Numbered from the stretch's first letter, positions 36,921 through 45,984 are shown. The stretch is DNA of 64,000 nucleotides from Lentisphaerota bacterium (GCA_021413965.1 JAIOPI010000014.1:186001-250000), one strand, 5' to 3'. The notes: a model not told the origin generated them from the letters alone. Translations and numbers: made by a program.

Positions 36921-38599
36921 GCATGATGATTCTTCTGGGCGCGCTGGCCGCGTCGGTTGCGCTGGCCGCGCCTGAGCCCGGTTCAACTGCCGCCGGTCTG
37001 CCGGTTCTGGATTCGCCCAAAGCATTTCGCGTCGAGCGCCAGCGCGTGGACGATCGCTCCGTGCTGCTGATCGACGGCGATCCCCTGTTCTGTGTGCTGG
37101 ACGCCACGCCGGATCCCGCTTTCCTTGCCGCCGCGCGCCAGTCCGGCGTGAACACGCTGGCGCTGGACTACTACTGGCGCGAACTTGAGCCGCGTCCCGG
37201 CGGCACGGACTGGGCACGCCTGGAGCAGGCGATTCAGGACTACGGGCGGTGCGGTTTTGCGCTGATTTTCCTCGTGAACATCCACCAGCCGGCCTGGGTG
37301 GCGGCCGAGTGCGCCGACGAACCACGGACGCGGGGATCGGATGGCGTCTATCCCAATGCCCCGGCGGTGCGCCGGCATTTTGCGGAGTTTCTTGGGCGGT
37401 TTCTCCAGCACACGGCCGGCTACTCCAACGTGCTGGCCTATGGGCTCTCGGCGGGGGGCGAGGCCGATGGCGACTTCCACGAGGTCGCCGGCGACATCAG
37501 CGTCTGGCGCCAGTCGCCGGCGTGTCTGCAGGATTTTCGTGCCTTCCTCAAGACGCGCTACGCCACCCCTGCGGACCTCCAAGCCGCCTGGGGTGTGGAA
37601 GGGGACGGGGTGACGTTTGACAACGCCGTTCCGCCGCCACCGCTCGGACCGCCCGATGCGTTCTGGCGCGACACGCGGGCGGGCGCCCACGACTGGCGAG
37701 CGTTCATCGACCGCTTCTGGATCACCTCCATCGAATGGCAGGCCCGGCTTGTGCGGCAGGCGGCGCCGCAGAAGCTCACCCTGGTGCGGCTGTCGTGGCC
37801 GGTCTTCCAGACGTTCAATCCGTTCCTGGCGCGCGGGACCGCCGACTGGCTGGATCTGCTGCAGGTCAAGGATGCCGTTCCAACCTGGGAGCGGGCCACC
37901 CCGGCGTACCTGCGCAGCCGCGCGGCGATGTTCCACGCCGCCACGCGGGGTACGCCCATCGTCAACTTTCCCGAGGTCGACGTGGGACACAATCACGGCG
38001 AAGCCACACCCGACGAGATCGCCACGTTTCTGCCCGCCGTGTCCGAGTTTGCGGGCGGCGTCTGGTACTATCGCGGCGTGCGTCCCGCGCAGTGGGCGGG
38101 CATCGCCGCCGCCGCGCCGCGCGTGAAGGAGATCATGCTCCGCTCCCGCGGCAATCCCGCTGACCGCGTGGCGGTGTTCTATGCCGAACGTTATGCGAAC
38201 TGGATTCAAAACCACACGGCATACGACAACGAGGACAGCCTGGCGGGCGTTGTCCGCGCGCTGGACGCCGCCGGCGCGCGCTTCGATATCGTCAGTGAAG
38301 ACTGCCTGGCGGATCTTGCGCGGTACCGGACGCTGATCATCACGGCGGCGCCGTATCTGCCGAGAGAAGCGTCCGACGCCATCGCGACCTTTATCGCGCG
38401 GGGCGGGCGCGTGCTCGCCGAATCGGACGTGGCCAGCTTCGATCTGGCGGGGCGCGACCTGGAGGCGTCGTGGAAAGGCCAGGCGACGCTCCTGGCGCCC
38501 GGCTCCATGGCGTCCATCCGTCCCAAGGAGGGGAGCATCGTGCTGGACGATCAGGGCCGTGCGCTACTGGCCCGCATTGGCGAGTTTCCCGGGCCATGA
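36917..38599 (+). CDS. Exported GH42-like glycosidase
   Basis: 560 residues from the ATG at 36917, overlapping the LacI stop. MSMMILLGALAASVALAAPE is a short signal peptide. Residues 45-400 are a TIM-barrel like that of GH42 beta-galactosidases (VNTLALDYYWRELEPRPGGT, LVNIHQPAWV). GGE at 180-182 lies where the acid/base Glu would be expected, though the usual Asn-Glu pair is not seen. FPEVD with E353 fits the nucleophile strand. Residues 415-540 match the beta-galactosidase trimerisation domain (FYAERYANWI, LPREASDAIATFIARGGRVL). At 560 residues it is shorter than most GH42 enzymes (about 650-700). GH42 or a close clan relative is likely; activity is uncertain because of the acid/base site. 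Confidence 0.75.
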   Translation: MSMMILLGALAASVALAAPEPGSTAAGLPVLDSPKAFRVERQRVDDRSVLLIDGDPLFCVLDATPDPAFLAAARQSGVNTLALDYYWRELEPRPGGTDWARLEQAIQDYGRCGFALIFLVNIHQPAWVAAECADEPRTRGSDGVYPNAPAVRRHFAEFLGRFLQHTAGYSNVLAYGLSAGGEADGDFHEVAGDISVWRQSPACLQDFRAFLKTRYATPADLQAAWGVEGDGVTFDNAVPPPPLGPPDAFWRDTRAGAHDWRAFIDRFWITSIEWQARLVRQAAPQKLTLVRLSWPVFQTFNPFLARGTADWLDLLQVKDAVPTWERATPAYLRSRAAMFHAATRGTPIVNFPEVDVGHNHGEATPDEIATFLPAVSEFAGGVWYYRGVRPAQWAGIAAAAPRVKEIMLRSRGNPADRVAVFYAERYANWIQNHTAYDNEDSLAGVVRALDAAGARFDIVSEDCLADLARYRTLIITAAPYLPREASDAIATFIARGGRVLAESDVASFDLAGRDLEASWKGQATLLAPGSMASIRPKEGSIVLDDQGRALLARIGEFPGP

Positions 38600-40092
38600 G
38601 CGCGGCACGCAAGGGATGGCGATTCGCGCTGACGGCGGTGGCGGTGGCGGCCGCGATCTGTGCGCGGGCCGCGGGGGAGGGGGTGGACGTGGTGCGTGCC
38701 GTTGAGACGCCGGATCAGGTCATCGGGCCGACCCTTCATTTCCGGCCCGCGAGTCCCGGCCGCTATGGCGACCCCATCCCGTTTTACAACGACGGGACTT
38801 ACCATGTTTTCTATCTGCTGGACGGTGTCGGGCGGATGACATGGGAGCATCTGGCGTCCAAGGACCTGGTGCGGTGGGTGATCTTGCCGCGCGCGATCGA
38901 TGCGGGCCCGCCGGGCGCGCCCGATGCGTGGTGTGGCACCGGCAGCGTGGTGTATGACGCGCCGGGCCAGTTGTTTCATCTGTTCTATACTGGGTTCAAC
39001 GGCGCCAATGCGTTCGAGACTTACCTCGACGGGCGCGGCCATCCGGACGGGGGGCAGCAGATTATGCATGCCATCAGCCGCGATGTGGTGCGGTGGATCA
39101 AGCAGCCGCAGGACACCTTCGTGGGGGATGGCGTTCGCTATCACAACTTGCGCCAGGGGCCCTTCGTCAGCGGCAATCACATGTGCCGCGACCCGTATGT
39201 GCGCTGGAACGCGGCGGAGAAGATCTGGGACATGGTCTTCGTGGCCGAGACGGCCGCGGCGACCGGGCCACAGCGCCCGGTTTTCGGGCGGGCGGTGTCA
39301 ACCAACTTGTGCCAGTGGCGGCAGGTGGCCCCGCTGCAGGGCGCGCGCCCGGGGGACTGTCCGGATCTGTTCGAGATTCGGGGGCGGTGGTACCTGATCT
39401 GCGACTATGCGCGGTGGAGCCGCGCGGAGGCTCCCGAGGGACCGTTCGGGGAGGAACGGGTTTTCGAAACGGGAATGCTTGGCGTGCCCAAGCGCATGTA
39501 CGATGGCCGGCGGCACGTCCTGGTGGGATGGATCCAGGACATCGAGGGCGATGACGACCGGGGCGACTTGAAGGGCTTTGGCACGCAGTGCCTGCCCCGC
39601 GAGCTCGATGCGGGGCCGGAGGGCGATCTCATCTGCAAGCCGGCGGCGGAAGTTCTGGCGCTCTATCGCACGCGCCGGTGGAGCCGTGAGCCGACGGACG
39701 TCACGGCGCACGCGCCGCTGGCCTGGGACGCGCCCGCCGACTACCGGCTTGATCTGACCCTGACCTTTGACCGGTTCGAAACCGACGGCGAATGCGTCGT
39801 CCGGTTGCGCGATCACGGCGAGCGCACGGGTTACCGGATCATCTTTCGGCCCGGTCGCGGGCAGGTCGAAGTGGCCGGTCCGCGATACCACTACGCGCGC
39901 CAGTGCCATGTCGATTGGACGAAGCCGATCAAGCTGCAGGTCTTTGCCGACGGCTCCATTATCGAGAGCTTCATCAATGATGCAGAGGCGTTCAGCCTGC
40001 GGGCCTACAATTGGCGGGATGGCCGCATCGCGCTCAGCGCCACGAACGCGGACGTGACCGTGTGTGGCGCGGAACTAAGAACCTTGGATTGA
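38596..40092 (+). CDS. Exported GH32/GH43-like five-bladed propeller glycosidase
   Basis: 498 residues from the ATG at 38596 (ATGA overlap). AALTAVAV-like hydrophobic residues 10-25 form a signal peptide ending ARAAG. The beta-propeller has the GH32 order of motifs: GDPIPFYNDGTYHVFY (58-73) in place of the nucleophile motif, CRDPYV (197-202) for the RDP motif, and DCPDLFEI (254-261) where GH32 enzymes normally have E-C-P. A C-terminal sandwich starts near 400 (YRLDLTLTFDRFETDG, then FADGSIIESFINDAEAFSL), as in invertases and levanases. The Asp in place of the acid/base Glu is unusual and may alter or abolish hydrolysis. Fructan or another furanoside is the family expectation. Confidence 0.78.
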   Translation: MSAARKGWRFALTAVAVAAAICARAAGEGVDVVRAVETPDQVIGPTLHFRPASPGRYGDPIPFYNDGTYHVFYLLDGVGRMTWEHLASKDLVRWVILPRAIDAGPPGAPDAWCGTGSVVYDAPGQLFHLFYTGFNGANAFETYLDGRGHPDGGQQIMHAISRDVVRWIKQPQDTFVGDGVRYHNLRQGPFVSGNHMCRDPYVRWNAAEKIWDMVFVAETAAATGPQRPVFGRAVSTNLCQWRQVAPLQGARPGDCPDLFEIRGRWYLICDYARWSRAEAPEGPFGEERVFETGMLGVPKRMYDGRRHVLVGWIQDIEGDDDRGDLKGFGTQCLPRELDAGPEGDLICKPAAEVLALYRTRRWSREPTDVTAHAPLAWDAPADYRLDLTLTFDRFETDGECVVRLRDHGERTGYRIIFRPGRGQVEVAGPRYHYARQCHVDWTKPIKLQVFADGSIIESFINDAEAFSLRAYNWRDGRIALSATNADVTVCGAELRTLD

Positions 40093-40098
40093 TTCAAC

Positions 40099-41505
40099 AT
40101 GAAGAAACCGCTCCTCAGATCGTCCGCCAACGTCCTGTTGATCGCCATGCTCACGGCCTGCGCCTGGGGGTGGGGGAGGCCGGCCACGGCGGACGTCACG
40201 GCGGGCGTGCTCGACGACCTCGGGGAGAAAAAGAATTTCGCTGACGGCGAGCAAACCGACCTCCGCGAGGTCGGCGCGTTGTTCACGAAGCTCGCCTTTG
40301 TTCCCGACGGCTCGAACTCCTTCTACTTCGTTCAACTCAGCGACATTCACATCTACGCCGAGGACGAGGCGGATCCCAAGGCCCGGAACATCTTCAACAC
40401 CGATCTGGCGCAGGATTTCGTCAACGTGCTGAATGAGATCAATGCCATGGCGCCAGCGCCGGCCTTTGTCATCATCACCGGCGACCTGGTTCACGACGCC
40501 GAAGTGAAGCAGTTCGAGCGGTTCAAGCGGCTGCTCGGGACGCTGCGGCCGGAGGTCCCGCTCTACCTGGTGCTGGGCAATCACGATGCAAACCGCGCGA
40601 ACTACGCGCAGGTCTTCCCCGACCGGCCGCCGTATTACGCCTTCAGCCGGGGCCTGTGGCACTTCGTCGTCCTGGATTCCCGCAGCGACGGCAGCCTGGA
40701 GCGTCGCCAGGCCGACTGGCTGCGCGAGGATGCGGCGCAGCATCAGGCCGATCCGCTGATGCTTTTCACGCACCATCCGATGATTGGCCAGGCGGGATGG
40801 GAAGACGTGCGGCCGATGCGCGAGGTGATTGTTCGGGCCATCCAAAGCGCCCCAGGCGAGGTGTGGATGTTCTCGGGACATCTGCATTTCAACCTCCTGG
40901 CGCGCTGTTGTGAACGCAACGGGCCGCCGGTCAACCTGGTGACCACCGCGAGTTCTACGGGTTCCTTTGGCTATGAGGTCCCGGGCTATCGCCTGGTCTG
41001 CATCGACCGTCGCGACGTTCGGGCGACCGTGTATAAACGAGTGGGGCCGGAGCATGGCTTCCGGGTCGATCCGCCGCCGGCGGCGTGGCCCGTTTACCGC
41101 CCGCCGCCGATGGCGCCGCTCCGGCGCGAGGTGCTGGCGTTCGAGGTCCCGGACGACATGCCGTACGTGCACACGTCCACCGGTGTGGGGTGCAAGGACA
41201 ACTACCGCTTTGTGGATGCGTCGGGCGTCCTGGTCTATGCGGTACCGGTCGCGAAGGTGGAGACGAATCTGAGCGTCAGGCTGTCGATCGGATCCGACTA
41301 TCGCGTGCAGGCGTCGTTTGATGGCGCTGCCTACGAGGAGATCTTCCGGTCAAACGGGCGCGCGCTGCGCCAGATTCTGGAATGGACAATTCCCCCGGCG
41401 CATGGGGGCGACACCTTGTTCCTCCGCATCCAGGATGGTACGCCAGAGGATGGCGCGGGGGCCTTCATCTATGGGCTCTCCATCGTCGGGCAAGCCCCCC
41501 CCTGA
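40099..41505 (+). CDS. Lipoprotein calcineurin-like metallophosphoesterase
   Basis: 468 residues from the ATG at 40099, six bases after the previous stop. The signal peptide ends in a lipobox (MLTAC, Cys21), so a membrane-anchored lipoprotein is predicted. Metal-ligand motifs are complete: DIH (82-84), GDLV (128-131), GNHD (160-163), FTHHPM near 222 and GHLH (260-263). A beta-sandwich follows from about 340 to the C-terminus, which ends in FIYGLSIVGQ. The substrate is unknown; phosphodiesters or phosphorylated glycans are possible. It closes the operon that starts at 27813. The enzyme at 13.0 kb has the same catalytic motifs but a different N-terminal half. Confidence 0.88.
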   Translation: MKKPLLRSSANVLLIAMLTACAWGWGRPATADVTAGVLDDLGEKKNFADGEQTDLREVGALFTKLAFVPDGSNSFYFVQLSDIHIYAEDEADPKARNIFNTDLAQDFVNVLNEINAMAPAPAFVIITGDLVHDAEVKQFERFKRLLGTLRPEVPLYLVLGNHDANRANYAQVFPDRPPYYAFSRGLWHFVVLDSRSDGSLERRQADWLREDAAQHQADPLMLFTHHPMIGQAGWEDVRPMREVIVRAIQSAPGEVWMFSGHLHFNLLARCCERNGPPVNLVTTASSTGSFGYEVPGYRLVCIDRRDVRATVYKRVGPEHGFRVDPPPAAWPVYRPPPMAPLRREVLAFEVPDDMPYVHTSTGVGCKDNYRFVDASGVLVYAVPVAKVETNLSVRLSIGSDYRVQASFDGAAYEEIFRSNGRALRQILEWTIPPAHGGDTLFLRIQDGTPEDGAGAFIYGLSIVGQAPP

Positions 41506-41855
41506 CAGCCCTTCCGCACGGGGGCGCGCGCGTCACGCCGGCTGTTGTCAGGTCATCCGCGCACCACACGGGAGTCGCGCCGGCCGGCGGGGTGATGCCA
41601 ACGATTCGTGGCGATCGGGACGCGGGGCGGCGGCGATGAAGCCGTGCTTGGATTCGAGCGAGAGGCATGGTAGGAGCAACACGTCCGGTCTGCGAGCCGT
41701 GTCAGCAGGTTGCGCCTGCCGCCGCCCACGTCTTGTCAGCGGGCACACGCACATCGGCGGACAGCCGGCCCTGAACAATCGCAGGCGCGAGGTCATGGCA
41801 ACGTCCACGTTGTGGCGGTGCGGGACCCCATGTCGGGGAGGAGAAGAGGCACAGC
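41506..41855. other. 350-bp stretch without a recognised gene
   Basis: No reading frame here has a recognisable protein or ribosome site. Short open frames on both strands are arginine/proline-rich artefacts of high GC. The end holds GGAGGAGAAGAGG, the ribosome site for the gene at 41856. A promoter for the downstream cluster probably lies here, but I see no clear boxes. Confidence 0.5.
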
Positions 41856-42887
41856 ATGACGGGACTTGAACGATGCCTGACGGTCCTGCGCGGCGGCATT
41901 CCCGACCGCGTGCCGGTGGTGCCTCAGACGTTTCTTTTTTCGCTGGAGACGGCCAGGGTGCGCGTCGCCGACGTGGTCCGCAATCCCGGCGGGATGGCGG
42001 ATGCCCTGGCACTCAGCCAGGCCACGTTCGGCTATGACGGGTGTGTGATCGATTTCGACGATGCCACCATGGCGGAAGCCCTGGGGGCCAAGGTTCATTT
42101 CCGGGATAACGATCCTGCCGTGGTGGATGAGGATCAGCCGGTTCTCAAGGATTTGCGCGATGTGGAGTCGCTGCGCCTGCCCGATCCCTGGACGGACGGC
42201 CGTCTTCCGATATGGTTGGAGACCACGCAGAGGCTGGTGGACAAGATCGGCGACCACGTCTTCATCATGGGCCGCGCCGATCAGGGTCCTTTCAGCATCG
42301 CCTGTTTGTTGCGAGGCGCCCAGCCATTCATGATGGATCTCATGGATGAGGACAATGCCGAACTCATCCACCGCCTGCTTGATTTTTGCCGGCAGGCCGT
42401 GGCGCGTTTTGCCTTAGCCCAGAAGGCGGCCGGCGCCCACGCCACCTCCATTGGCGATGCGTTTGCCGGGCCGAACCTGATTTCGCCGGACCTGTACCGC
42501 CGGTTTGCCCTGGACCCGGAGCGGCAGCTGGCGGCTGAGGTACAGTCGGCTGGCATCCCGCTATCCATTCACATCTGCGGCAATACGAATCGAATCATTG
42601 GCGACATGGGTACGACGGGGGCGCGGATCCTGGAGGTGGATTGGATGCTCGACATGGCGGCGGCACGGGCGGCGGTGCCCCCCGCCACCGTGCTCATGGG
42701 GAACGTCAACCCCAGCGACCCGCTGGTGCTGGGAACCCCCGCGACGGTCGAGGCGGCCGCGCGGCGGGCCATGGACGGCACGGGGGGGCGCGGGCTGATT
42801 CTCAGCTCGGGTTGCGCGATGGGGCGCAATACGCCGCCGGAGAACATGAAGGCCCTCGTGGCGGCGGCCGCCAGGTGGCGCCTGTGA
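41856..42887 (+). CDS. Uroporphyrinogen decarboxylase family protein, MtaA/CmuA-type
   Basis: 343 residues from the ATG at 41856 with a strong GGAGGAG upstream. The fold signature of the URO-D superfamily is present (GIPDRVPVVPQTFLF near the start, DAFAGPNLISPDLYRRF near 207-223). HICGN with H239 and C241, plus C320 in LSSGCAMG, match the H-x-C...C zinc site of methyltransferases such as MtaA and CmuA, and the TPPENMKALVAAA end is typical. Heme-pathway HemE lacks this zinc site, so a methyl or related one-carbon transfer on a cobamide or thiol is more likely. No corrinoid protein is encoded nearby. Such genes are often found beside sugar catabolism genes in PVC genomes. Its stop overlaps the next start (GTGA). 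Confidence 0.82.
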   Translation: MTGLERCLTVLRGGIPDRVPVVPQTFLFSLETARVRVADVVRNPGGMADALALSQATFGYDGCVIDFDDATMAEALGAKVHFRDNDPAVVDEDQPVLKDLRDVESLRLPDPWTDGRLPIWLETTQRLVDKIGDHVFIMGRADQGPFSIACLLRGAQPFMMDLMDEDNAELIHRLLDFCRQAVARFALAQKAAGAHATSIGDAFAGPNLISPDLYRRFALDPERQLAAEVQSAGIPLSIHICGNTNRIIGDMGTTGARILEVDWMLDMAAARAAVPPATVLMGNVNPSDPLVLGTPATVEAAARRAMDGTGGRGLILSSGCAMGRNTPPENMKALVAAAARWRL

Positions 42888-43942
42888 GCCTGGGGCTGCC
42901 CCACATGGAATCTCCCGTGAGCATATGCCACCAGCCGCTGGGCCGGACCTCACTGCGCGTGCCCGCCATCGTGTTCGGCACGAGCTGCCTCGGCAACCTG
43001 TACGAGGTCATGCCGGACGCGACCAAATTGGCCACGATCCGCGAAATGTTCCGGCAGACGCCGGCCCCGGTAGCCTTGGATTCCGCCGGCAAGTACGGGG
43101 CGGGACTGGCGCTGGAGGTGATCGGCAACGCACTCCGGCAGCTGAACGTCCTGCCCGAGGACGCGCTGATCAGCAACAAACTCGGCTGGTATCGCGTGCC
43201 GCTGCGTGGGCCGGAACCGACGTTTGAACGCGGCGTCTGGGCCGGCATCCAGCACGATGCGGAGTCGCGCATCAGCTACGAGGGCATGTACCAATGCTAT
43301 GAGCAGGGCTGCGAGTTGCTCGGCGCACCGTACCGGCCGGCGATGGTGTCGGTGCACGATCCGGATGAATTCCTGGCCGCGGGAGGCCGGCTCGAGTCGG
43401 TACTCGGCGCGTACCGGGCGCTGTTCGAGTTGAAGGCGCAAGGGCGCGTGCAGGCGGTCGGCGTCGGCGCCAAGGACTGGCGCGTCATCCGCACGATTGC
43501 CGAGGCCGTGAACCTCGACTGGGTGATGCTGGCGTGCAGTTTGACGCCGTACACGCACCCGCCGGAGCTGCTGGCGTTCTGCGCGCAGCTGCACGCGCGG
43601 GGCGTGGGCATCATCAATTCGGCCGTGTTCAATGCCGGCTTCCTGACCGGGGGCGACTGGTTCGATTACCGGAAGCCGGACCCGGCAAAGGACGCGGCCC
43701 TGTTCCGGTGGCGTGAGCGCTTCCTGGCGATCTGCCGCGATTATGCCGTCACCCCCGCCAAGGCTTGCGTGCAGTTCGGTTTTGCCGTGCCCGGCGTGGT
43801 TGCGGTGGCACTCAATACGAGCAAGCCGGAACGGATCCGCGAGAACGCGGCCAGTGTCACGGCCCGAATCCCACCGGCGTTTTGGCGTCACTTGCAGGCC
43901 GAAGGCCTGATAGGCAGGACCGTTTCCAGTTGGGGGGAATGA
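42884..43942 (+). CDS. Aldo/keto reductase, L-fucose / aldose 1-dehydrogenase-like
   Basis: 352 residues from a GTG at 42884 that overlaps the previous stop and has AGGTGG five bases upstream; an ATG at 42905 is the alternative. The catalytic tetrad of the family is present: D66 and Y71 in DSAGKYG, K99 in SNKLG and H158 in VHDPDE. The GTSCLGNLYE N-terminal strand and the C-terminal FGFAVPGVVAVALNTSKPER cofactor-binding segment are typical of D-threo-aldose and L-fucose 1-dehydrogenases, which oxidise the sugar to its lactone with NAD(P). The lactonase-like amidohydrolase 66 bases downstream supports that role. Confidence 0.87.
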   Translation: MSLGLPHMESPVSICHQPLGRTSLRVPAIVFGTSCLGNLYEVMPDATKLATIREMFRQTPAPVALDSAGKYGAGLALEVIGNALRQLNVLPEDALISNKLGWYRVPLRGPEPTFERGVWAGIQHDAESRISYEGMYQCYEQGCELLGAPYRPAMVSVHDPDEFLAAGGRLESVLGAYRALFELKAQGRVQAVGVGAKDWRVIRTIAEAVNLDWVMLACSLTPYTHPPELLAFCAQLHARGVGIINSAVFNAGFLTGGDWFDYRKPDPAKDAALFRWRERFLAICRDYAVTPAKACVQFGFAVPGVVAVALNTSKPERIRENAASVTARIPPAFWRHLQAEGLIGRTVSSWGE

Positions 43943-44008
43943 CCCGTGGCCGGCGGGGTTGCCCGGCACCGGAATCCGTGGGTGGACAGCAGACCAGGAG
44001 CGAGCGCC

Positions 44009-44806
44009 ATGAGGATCGATGCGCACCAACATTTCTGGCTGTACGATCCCGCCGAGTACGGCTGGATTGACGCCGCCATGCGCGCCATTCGCCGGGATTT
44101 TCAACCGGCAGACTTGCTGGCGGAGATGCGCGCGGCCGGCATCACCGGGTCCGTGTGCGTTCAGGCCCGACAGTCTCTTGCGGAAACCCGCTGGTTGCTT
44201 GATCTGGCCGATCGGCATGATTTCATCAAGGGCGTCGTCGGCTGGGTGGCCCTGGCCGACCCGGCGTGCGAGATCCCGGACCATCCGAAGCTCAAGGGCG
44301 TGCGCCACGTCGTGCAATCCGAGCGCGACGGGTTTCTCCTGCGCGAGAACTTCAATCGCGGCGTGGATCGGTTGCGGGAGCGCGGGTTGGCGTATGACCT
44401 TCTAATTGTCGAACGGCAGTTGCCAGACGCGCTGCAGTTTGTAGACCGGCACCCGGATCAGGTGTTTGTGATCGATCACATCGCCAAGCCCCGGATCCGG
44501 GACGATGCGCTGACGCCCTGGCGCGAGAACATCCGGGAACTGGCACGTCGCGCCAACGTCTGGTGCAAGCTGTCTGGCATGGTGACGGAAGCGGATTATG
44601 GCGGGTGGACCGAGGCGCAGTTGCGTCCGTACGTCGATGTCGTGCTCGACGCCTTCGGCCCGCGCCGATTGATGTTCGGTTCGGACTGGCCCGTCTGCCT
44701 GGTGGCCGTTGGCTACGCGCGCTGGGCCGGGATCGTGGACGCACTGTCAGCGAATGAGCGGGATCACATCATGGGCCGCACGGCGGCCGGAGTCTATCAG
44801 CTATGA
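44009..44806 (+). CDS. Amidohydrolase, L-fuconolactonase-like
   Basis: 265 residues from the ATG at 44009; an in-frame ATG-less extension upstream is less likely. RIDAHQHFW at the N-terminus carries the metal-binding HxH of the amidohydrolase-2 family. [17 protein letters not shown], the KGVRHVVQ segment, FVIDHIAKP and FGSDWPVCL with the conserved Asp follow in the order seen in L-fuconolactonases and related sugar lactonases. These open sugar-1,5- or 1,4-lactones to aldonic acids. It lies between the predicted sugar dehydrogenases and is coupled to the next gene by ATGA. L-fuconolactone is the best guess; L-galactono- or rhamnono-lactone remains possible. Confidence 0.88.
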   Translation: MRIDAHQHFWLYDPAEYGWIDAAMRAIRRDFQPADLLAEMRAAGITGSVCVQARQSLAETRWLLDLADRHDFIKGVVGWVALADPACEIPDHPKLKGVRHVVQSERDGFLLRENFNRGVDRLRERGLAYDLLIVERQLPDALQFVDRHPDQVFVIDHIAKPRIRDDALTPWRENIRELARRANVWCKLSGMVTEADYGGWTEAQLRPYVDVVLDAFGPRRLMFGSDWPVCLVAVGYARWAGIVDALSANERDHIMGRTAAGVYQL

Positions 44807-45834
44807 GGGCACTGCAGATAACCACGCCGGGCCGGACCGACCTCGTGGACATCGCCACGCCGAGTCCGGGCGACGGCGAGGTGTTGCTCCGCGTGCACGT
44901 GATCGGCTATTGCGGCTCTGATCTCAAGACGTTCCGCGGTTCGAATCCCCTGGTGCAGTACCCGCGCGTTCCGGGCCATGAGATTGGGGCGGTCATTGCC
45001 GGTCGCGGCCCCCATGTGCCTGCGGAATGGGAGGAGGGGCTGGCTGTCACGCTGTCGCCCTACACCCACTGTGAGCGCTGCGCCGCGTGCCGGCAGGGCC
45101 GGCCAAATTGTTGCCGTCACAATCAGACGCTTGGCGTCCAGCGCGAAGGAGCCCTTGCGGAATACATCGTGGCACCATGGCGGCGGCTGTACCGCTCCGG
45201 CACACTCAGCCTGCGCGAGCTGGCGCTCGTGGAACCGCTGACGGTGGGGTTTCACGCGGTGGATCGGGGCCGGGTTGCGGCGCAGGACACGCTGGTGGTG
45301 TTCGGGTGTGGGGCCATCGGGTTGGGCGTGATTGCCGGGGGAGCCTCCCGCCGGGCGCGGGTCATCGCCGTCGATATCGATGATGGCAAGCTGGTGCTGG
45401 CCCGCCAGTGCGGGGCGGCGTTGACGATCAACTCGGAGCGTGAACCGCTGCATGCCCGGTTGCAGGACTTGACGAGTGGCGAAGGCCCGGAGGTGGTCAT
45501 CGAGGCAGTGGGAATGCCGCAGACATTCCGCGCGGCCGTGGAGGAGGTCAGCTTTGCCGGGCGGGTGGTCTATATCGGATATTCGAAGCAGCCCGTTGAA
45601 TACGACACGCGGCACTTCGTGATGAAGGAACTCGATATCCTGGGGTCGCGCAACGCGACACCGCAGGATTTCCGGGCGGTCATCCAGATGCTTGAAACCC
45701 GGGCGTTTCCGGTGGAGTCCGTCATCAGCCGGACGGTATCGCTGGCAGAGGCCGGCGCCGCGCTGCAGGCGTGGAGCGATCATCCGGCCGCCATCACCAA
45801 GCTCCAGGTGGCGCTGGCGGGCGGCCGGGAGTAG
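44803..45834 (+). CDS. Zinc-dependent medium-chain dehydrogenase
   Basis: 343 residues; the ATG overlaps the lactonase stop. [10 protein letters not shown] with C37, PGHEIG with H59 and E60, and a Cys cluster [14 protein letters not shown] near 90-103 are the catalytic and structural zinc sites of alcohol/polyol dehydrogenases. [13 protein letters not shown] near 168-180 is the nucleotide-binding glycine motif, and [13 protein letters not shown] places the cofactor-discriminating Asp, so NAD is expected. Relatives oxidise sugar alcohols or L-fucose pathway intermediates. In this cluster it may act on 2-keto-3-deoxy-fuconate or an incoming deoxysugar. Fuconate dehydratase and an aldolase, needed to complete that route, are not in the window. 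Confidence 0.87.
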   Translation: MRALQITTPGRTDLVDIATPSPGDGEVLLRVHVIGYCGSDLKTFRGSNPLVQYPRVPGHEIGAVIAGRGPHVPAEWEEGLAVTLSPYTHCERCAACRQGRPNCCRHNQTLGVQREGALAEYIVAPWRRLYRSGTLSLRELALVEPLTVGFHAVDRGRVAAQDTLVVFGCGAIGLGVIAGGASRRARVIAVDIDDGKLVLARQCGAALTINSEREPLHARLQDLTSGEGPEVVIEAVGMPQTFRAAVEEVSFAGRVVYIGYSKQPVEYDTRHFVMKELDILGSRNATPQDFRAVIQMLETRAFPVESVISRTVSLAEAGAALQAWSDHPAAITKLQVALAGGRE

Positions 45835-45838
45835 CGGC

Positions 45839-45868
45839 GGGAGCCGGCCGCGGGCACGCCCGGTTCCC
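45839..45868 (+). terminator. Possible terminator after the dehydrogenase gene
   Basis: GGGAGCCGG (45839-45847) can pair with CCGGTTCCC (45860-45868) with one G-U pair, around a 12-base loop. It begins four bases after the stop at 45834. No U-tract follows. Confidence 0.42.
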
Positions 45869-45950
45869 GATCCCGGCGCGGACGCCCTGCCTGCATGCCA
45901 TCGGGTGCGCGTCCACGCTGGGGCCGCGCCGATGCCGGCCAGCCGGGGTG

Positions 45951-45984
45951 TCAATAATGTCAATTATTGACTAGAAAATATAAA
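45951..45984 (+). promoter_or_regulatory. Inverted-repeat operator and AT-rich promoter of the transporter gene
   Basis: TCAATAAT (45951-45958) and ATTATTGA (45963-45970) form a perfect inverted repeat with a four-base spacer. TATAAA at 45979-45984 is a good -10 box, which puts the repeat over the -35 region, a usual place for a regulator to act. TTGACT at 45967-45972 is an alternative -35 with GAATAT at 45990-45995. A GGAGGTGG ribosome site precedes the ATG at 46020. The site could be read by one of the GntR-type regulators encoded at 51.4 and 52.6 kb. Confidence 0.6.

Noticed and set aside
41318..41869. 183-residue frame across the gap before the URO-D-type gene
   Set aside because: It overlaps the phosphoesterase gene in another frame, lacks a ribosome site and has an Arg/Ser-rich composition typical of shadows.
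41856..42887. Heme biosynthesis enzyme HemE
   Set aside because: The H-x-C...C zinc site and the genomic context fit MtaA/CmuA-type proteins and not uroporphyrinogen decarboxylase.
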